Of a DNA stretch of 64,000 nucleotides, positions 59,364 to 64,000 are shown one piece after another. The position numbers and the translations under genes are program-made. This stretch comes from Anthoceros angustus. Taxonomy: Eukaryota; Streptophyta; Anthocerotopsida; Anthocerotales; Anthocerotaceae. The stretch spans positions 124,001 through 188,000 of the forward strand of contig MU008214.1 in the NCBI GenBank assembly GCA_010909165.1, read 5' to 3'. The notes below the pieces were generated by a model. The model made no database searches, was not told where the DNA came from, and saw nothing but the letters and a program-made list of their open reading frames with translations. How positions within the stretch are numbered: the first letter of the stretch is position 1; every line of letters begins with the position of its first letter.

Positions 59364-61914
59364 TCATGGGTCAATTCCTCCTCCGTCCAGAAACTTCATA
59401 GCCATGAACTTTATGGAATGAACTCGCAGCTTGTCAACCTCCACAAGAATGCAATTTCGGCCACAAAGGAGTGCCGCTAATGTCGTTGTTCCACTCCCCC
59501 GCACATGCATCTAATATCCAATCTCCTTCTCTGAGAAGTTCTTGATCAACTTCATCATTAGACCCGGTGGCCTCGATACGCGAAACAACCAGCTTGTCCA
59601 GCGACATGTATAATAACTTCTTCACCAGGTGTAATAACCGCCCATTATTGAAAGAGCCCTGCAAGGTATTCGGCAGCATGGACACCTTTGTCTTCTTGCT
59701 CGTGCAGGTCACACCCCACCCCACAGTGATGTACTCCACAGTGTCAAAGCCTCCTTGGTCATTGTGCAAATGAGACCATGCCTCCACTTGCACACCACTT
59801 CCTCATACTCTCCCTGACAATATGCAGCTCTTCCACACCATGCATTACTATCATTCTGATCTCGTCGCACATTGTCATATCATGGAAGGAATGAAATATG
59901 TTTGCCATTTGGGCCTGCTCAAGTTTGACATCATACTTCCCCTTGTTGAATCCCCTGGGGACATCCATCACCAGCGTTGTATACTTCCGACTCCAAAGAA
60001 ACCCTCTCATTTCGCCACATCTCACGCACCACTTGATACTTCACTAACTCCTCTATTTTGGGCACGAAAAGATTGCAGCCTTCCTCCATGTCCATGTCCG
60101 CAAGTGCCCTCTGCTCATCCTCCAGCCCTTTCCATGTGTGGACCTCTAATATAAAAGCCCGGAAATCTTCCGTAGCTTTTTCGGGTCTTCAACATCTTTA
60201 ACTTGCGCAAAATAACACAAAACAAGTGAGGTTGCCGAAAGTCGATTGCGGGGACAATAGGGAAAGGAGGCGCGCATGCGGCGCCCAATAGTTCTATCTT
60301 GGTAGAACATGAAACTCACCTTCCCTTCGAAAGCGGCCAACTGCAATGACTTCATCCGTTGAGTGCACCGGTACTCCTTCCTCACCATCTCGAATGAATT
60401 GCAGCCTAGATGCTTCGCCATAGCCACTTGGATCACATGTAGTTTCTTCCAAGAGTGATCTCCTTGGCCATACCATTGAGGTCTATGAGACTGTCAGACC
60501 TTCTCGGACACGATCAACATTTTTGGCTGCCTCACCCGGTGGAATACCACGAAAACTTCGCCAAGGCTTCCTTGCATGTCTTTTGGCTTCACAAAACTTT
60601 GGTCCACCGACTTCGCCTCATCCGCAGCCTTCCGCTTCCCTTGCTTTTCTTGCTTGTTCCTCGCAGAACATGTTTGGCTTGTTCGCAACTCCATGGCCTC
60701 CCACTTTGAAGATCTTATCGACATTTTCCCACACTCTCCTCAAGTTTGGCGATGCAAAGGATATGTGTGCGATTGTCGACCTTGTTTTGCTTGTACTGCT
60801 CATCCTCTCTGGCCTCATCATCATCTATCAAGCCTAGCACCTTATACAGGTTGAACTTCCAGTTCATGCTCATATTGACACCATCTCTCTTTGCAATCTG
60901 CAACTCATCTCGCAAGTACCTTACTTGCTCAATGAAATTCATCTTCCGCCGTTTGTCAGACATAGTGTTGTGGTCGGTGGCCAGAACCCTCATCTCTGGT
61001 AAAGTGAGCCCACAATACACATGGGCTTCCATCCATTGGTATCTGGCCTTCGATGGAGATATGTCTGCCAGATGCTTCATCGTTGCATAGGTGTGATTGC
61101 CACCGAGCACTCCCATGACATACTTCTTGGCTCTAAACTTGGATTGAATGTCGCTGCAGTCCGCTGGGTCAATCATGCATAGTAGAGGCAGCACACCTTC
61201 CTCCACTCTACCTTTCGAAATGACTCGAGCCAGGTAGTTGGTCCAAGCTTCGTCCACAATCCGAATCTATGCATCTGGAGAAAGAAAGGATGCAGGCCTT
61301 AAATTCTCTAATTTCAAAAGAACTGTTTCCGGAACCACTTTCTTCGCGTATGCTGCCTCTCTGATACTCCGCAAATAATCTTCATCCTGAATGGAGGCCT
61401 CCAGCCTCTCCCCGTCAGTCGCGACATGCATAGGGTGTCCGCACGCTTTGGTGGCACGCAGCATAAAAAAACTGGTTGTGTCATTTGGTCACATGGACCA
61501 GCCTCTGTGTCATCGAAATTCAAAATTACACACAGGAAGGAACCTCCGCGGGAACATAAAAATGGCGCTCCGTGTTTTCTCGCTCGTGAAGACCGGAACC
61601 GATCGTGCATAACCAAACGCGGACTTCCTTCGCCCATTGTCTATCCCGTTGATGTCAATGTGGACACGGTGGGTCTTGCTTTGGGATGCATTCATGGCAT
61701 ATGTTGCTAAATTGATGTGAAAAGCTTCTGCTCGCAGGGAGACGACATCCGCACGATACTGCAAATGCCCGGAGAGGAGGCGTGGCGAAGTCCGCGCGAT
61801 GCGTTGTGGCAAGGTTTCCGCATGGATTGTGTAGGAATCGCCGATTGTGCAAGAATAGCCGATTTGTGACGGTGGAAGTTTCTCAAGCTCGATTGGGGTG
61901 GTTACGCCCATGAT
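59364..61914 (-). pseudogene. ParB-like domain fused to N6/N4 DNA methyltransferase
   Basis: Minus-strand gene read across about six to eight one-base frame breaks and one TAG (61267-61269). The proposed start is ATG at 61914 (MGVTTPIELEKLPPSQIG). An unassigned N-terminal region of about 200 residues precedes a ParB/sulfiredoxin-like region at 61257-60715, with LPLLCMIDPADC, VLGGNHTYATMKHL (61110-61070, box-II-like) and a Lys/Arg-rich continuation. A linker follows (60700-60150). The methyltransferase has TTLVMDVPRGFNKGKYDV (motif IV, where D/N-P-P-Y is usual, at 59980-59935), GGFDTVEYITVGW, then EGDWILDACAG and, one frame over, SGTTTLAALLCGRNCILVEV (motif I, about 59520-59440). Motif IV before I is the beta order (PF01555-like). 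It ends TGA at 59364-59366. ParB-methyltransferase fusions are known to me from phages and bacteria. Transfer into a eukaryotic mobile element is inference. Confidence 0.75.
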
Positions 61915-62144
61915 GGCCCGCCTCCTTGTAGTCAACGACGGTAATGAGAGGAAGCGTCTGCGAGAGGCAAGCTTTGGGTTGCGAGAACGGCGCAAAATAG
62001 GAATGAACCGTGGACATAGTAGGCATCGTGCAAAGAAGAACATCACCTCCACCTCCACAAGCCGAGTGCGTGTCCGCGCGCGATGCAACGCGTTATTTCA
62101 AGGTCGTTGGGGTTGATACCGCACAATCTCGCTACCGACAGCAA

Positions 62145-62640
62145 CTAGCAAGGGAGCTTGAGAGCAATTCTTGCGGATGACAAGTGAGTTCTCGCAATGT
62201 CGCCGTGAGATCTATAGTACTTTTGAAGAGCTTCCTCCTCAAGGACTTTCGACTCGCACCGATCGGGAAAGATGAAGAGTTGTTTATCGCTCATGAGGAA
62301 TATGAGCATGTAAGAATTTGAAGGATGTTCGTCGGCGATCACTGCGAGCCGTAAATACGCCTGAATATCATTTTGTCGCCGGTCGGATGACCATCGATTC
62401 CCACACGCCAAGCACATTGGTGTGAGTCAGCATCCGATCTGCAGTGAAATTGCGGGGTGGGAAGGATTGTCGGGGCCAAGGTATGTGGTGCGGGTCCCAA
62501 GGAAGCTTAGGTCCGATGTGATCTCGGATGATGTGAAAGCCAAGATTCGCACTGGGAGCTCGCCTCTCGACCTTCCTCCAACACAAAGGACACCAAGCGC
62601 CACGCATCGGACCAAACACTTTTGACCAGCACATCATCCA
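62145..62640 (-). pseudogene. Unrecognised ORF upstream of ParB-methyltransferase
   Basis: Two overlapping minus-strand frames, 62637-62368 and 62417-62145, read as one protein with a frame change near 62420: WCPLCWRKVERRAP, FHIIRDHIGPKLPW, CLACGNRWSSDRRQNDIQA, MSDKQLFIFPDRCESKVLEE. Cys-x2-Cys pairs suggest a zinc-binding segment. It has the same orientation as the ParB-methyltransferase gene and lies about 230 bases upstream of it, so it may be a companion ORF or its own 5' part. Confidence 0.4.
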
Positions 62641-62749
62641 CTTCTTGGATACTTCATGTGAGATGAATATGTCAGACTGGATTCCATGCTTGTGTTGTGA
62701 GTGCGAACCTTCATCTGTGCTACTCCCTCACCTTCCATGCTTGTTTGTA

Positions 62750-63260
62750 CTTCACGGTGTCGTTATGTTAGCACTACCTTCCAAATTCGTGTTTGACTCT
62801 TGGGCATGATGGTATTGGGGTGAAGGGTGTTCACGAGGCTTCTCGATACACCGGTGTTGTGATTTAGGGACCGTGATATGGGGTGATGATTGGTGTTGAG
62901 AAGGGCTATGTGATGCCTGTATGGCCTTGTGATGGTTTGGGCTGATTGGTGATGTTGATTCGCACACTGGTTATGTTTTGGCGGCAAGGCCGGGTTCCCA
63001 GTTTGGTGTGGGAGGACGGGTGTTGTGGTTGCCGCGTATTGGGGTGGTCGCTGGGTGATTTTAGTGGACGCGTGGATGATGCGGACAGGTGATGTGGTGG
63101 TGCTATCTTGTTGATTGATGCGTTGGTGATGTGGATGATGGCATGGTGATAAGGTGGACGGATTGGTGATGTCATGGAGTAGGTGGAGCTCGCTTTGCAC
63201 TTAGTGATGTGGTGGATGTGTTGGTGGATGATGGAATGGTGATCACGACGGTTTGGTGAT
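62750..63260 (+). repeat. TGGTGATG-rich low-complexity region
   Basis: Irregular recurrence of TGGTGATG and TTGGTGATG words for some 500 bases. On the minus strand this yields long His/Pro/Thr/Asn-rich frames, which I do not treat as genes. Confidence 0.6.
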
Positions 63261-63269
63261 GTTTTGGAG

Positions 63270-64000
63270 TTGTTCCATTTTAGTTGGCATCACTTGGTGA
63301 CCTCGTGTCCGCTGCTTGGAAGTGTGTTGCACGTTTTGATATTGGCCATCCCATCGGTGATACCACCGCTCGCAGAGCGTATGTAATGAAATCGCTGTTC
63401 GTGATGCGATAAAAATTCTACGCGGTTGCAAGAGCATCGACATTTCAATTGGGCAGCGAACTTTTGAGAAATTGAAGCCGTATTTTGTGAAGAGCTGCAG
63501 AACGGAACTTGTGCCGCTGTCATGTGGAAATGGCCTTTCTCAAGACGCTTTCAATGCTATGCGCGGTTGTCTTTCAAGTGTGCATCCGAGGTCAATGTCA
63601 TTGTCCATGTGACATATGTGCTCCCCAAGAAGGTGACGGGCTTGTTCAAGAGTGTAGTGCAACACATGTGTTGTATCCGAGATGTTGTGCGAAGGAGGCA
63701 AACGCGGATGGCACAACCTCGCATGTTTGCGGTGGCACTTGTGGCACTGTGGGTGGGGCAAATTGGCTTCTGTCCCGCCGAGTCATCGAATGATAAGCTT
63801 CCTCAGTCCGTCCTCAGGTGGCGCCGTTTTCAATACCAAGTCGTTGGTTCTGACCATGATGGGCATGAGAAGAAGCGGATCAAACTTGTTTTCATGGAGA
63901 CTCATCCAGCTGATTTTGTCCTGTACTTGAAAGAAAAATTGAAAGAGTTCATCCTGCACGATTTTGTGCAGCGATGGCAAGGGTTGGAATTTCGGTGCTT
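63270..64000 (+). pseudogene. Transposon-like Cys-rich ORF, cut by window end
   Basis: Plus-strand fragments: FEKLKPYFVKSC, then LCRCHVEMAFLKT (Cys/His-bearing), DICAPQEGDGLVQECSATHV and CCAKEANADGTTSHVCGGTC, and, after a frame change at about 63790, LRWRRFQYQVVGSD and LVFMETHPADFVLYLKEKLK and FILHDFVQRWQGLEFRC up to the edge. Cys-pair spacing and the W-x-x-F-x-Y segment resemble widespread multicopy eukaryotic ORFs that I believe are transposon-encoded. The gene continues beyond 64000. At least three frame breaks. Confidence 0.5.

Overview
The window is nuclear DNA of a land plant, probably a seed-free one (lycophyte- or bryophyte-like). Four things suggest this: a diterpene synthase that keeps both the class II (DLDD) and class I domains in one chain; plant-type introns, short in that gene (69-121 bp) and 109-171 bp in the neighbouring P450; plant Gypsy, Copia, LINE and SINE remains; and multicopy ORF families I associate with non-seed plants and algae. 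The species cannot be fixed from sequence alone.

Layout. 1-1.9 kb is a broken Copia element with an internal 21-bp minisatellite, followed by dispersed and GC-rich repeats. From about 3.4 to 25.1 kb lies a LINE that has been split by a complete Gypsy-type LTR retrotransposon (5521-23223). That element has unusually long LTRs (about 6.2 and 5.0 kb), a tRNA-Asp-type primer-binding site, a decayed gag-pol and a purine tract. 25-29 kb holds a SINE-like unit, a dispersed repeat and an unrecognised minus-strand ORF family that recurs near 53.3 and 56.7-57.6 kb. 29.6-42.6 kb holds a transposon-like gene whose two halves are separated by about 10 kb of inserted DNA, including two near-identical 4-kb direct copies (31.1-35.1 and 37.5-41.5 kb) with Copia reverse-transcriptase pieces. 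51.5-58.4 kb is repeat-dense: tandem duplications, a hairpin array and SINE-like units.

The two best ordinary genes are a seven-exon diterpene synthase (minus, 47083-43902) and a five-exon cytochrome P450 (plus, 49309-51470). They are head to head about 2.2 kb apart, with a long-TIR MITE and a 39-bp minisatellite between them. A paired diterpene cyclase and P450 oxidase suggests a small specialised-metabolism gene pair.

The most unusual locus is 59.4-61.9 kb (minus). It reads, across several small frame breaks, as a ParB-like domain followed by a beta-order N6/N4 amino-DNA methyltransferase, an architecture I know from phages and bacteria rather than plants.

Almost every gene here carries single-base frame breaks across which conserved motifs resume. 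Duplicated copies differ mostly by small indels at C/G-containing sites. This looks at least partly like residual long-read assembly error, so intact versus broken status should be judged cautiously throughout.
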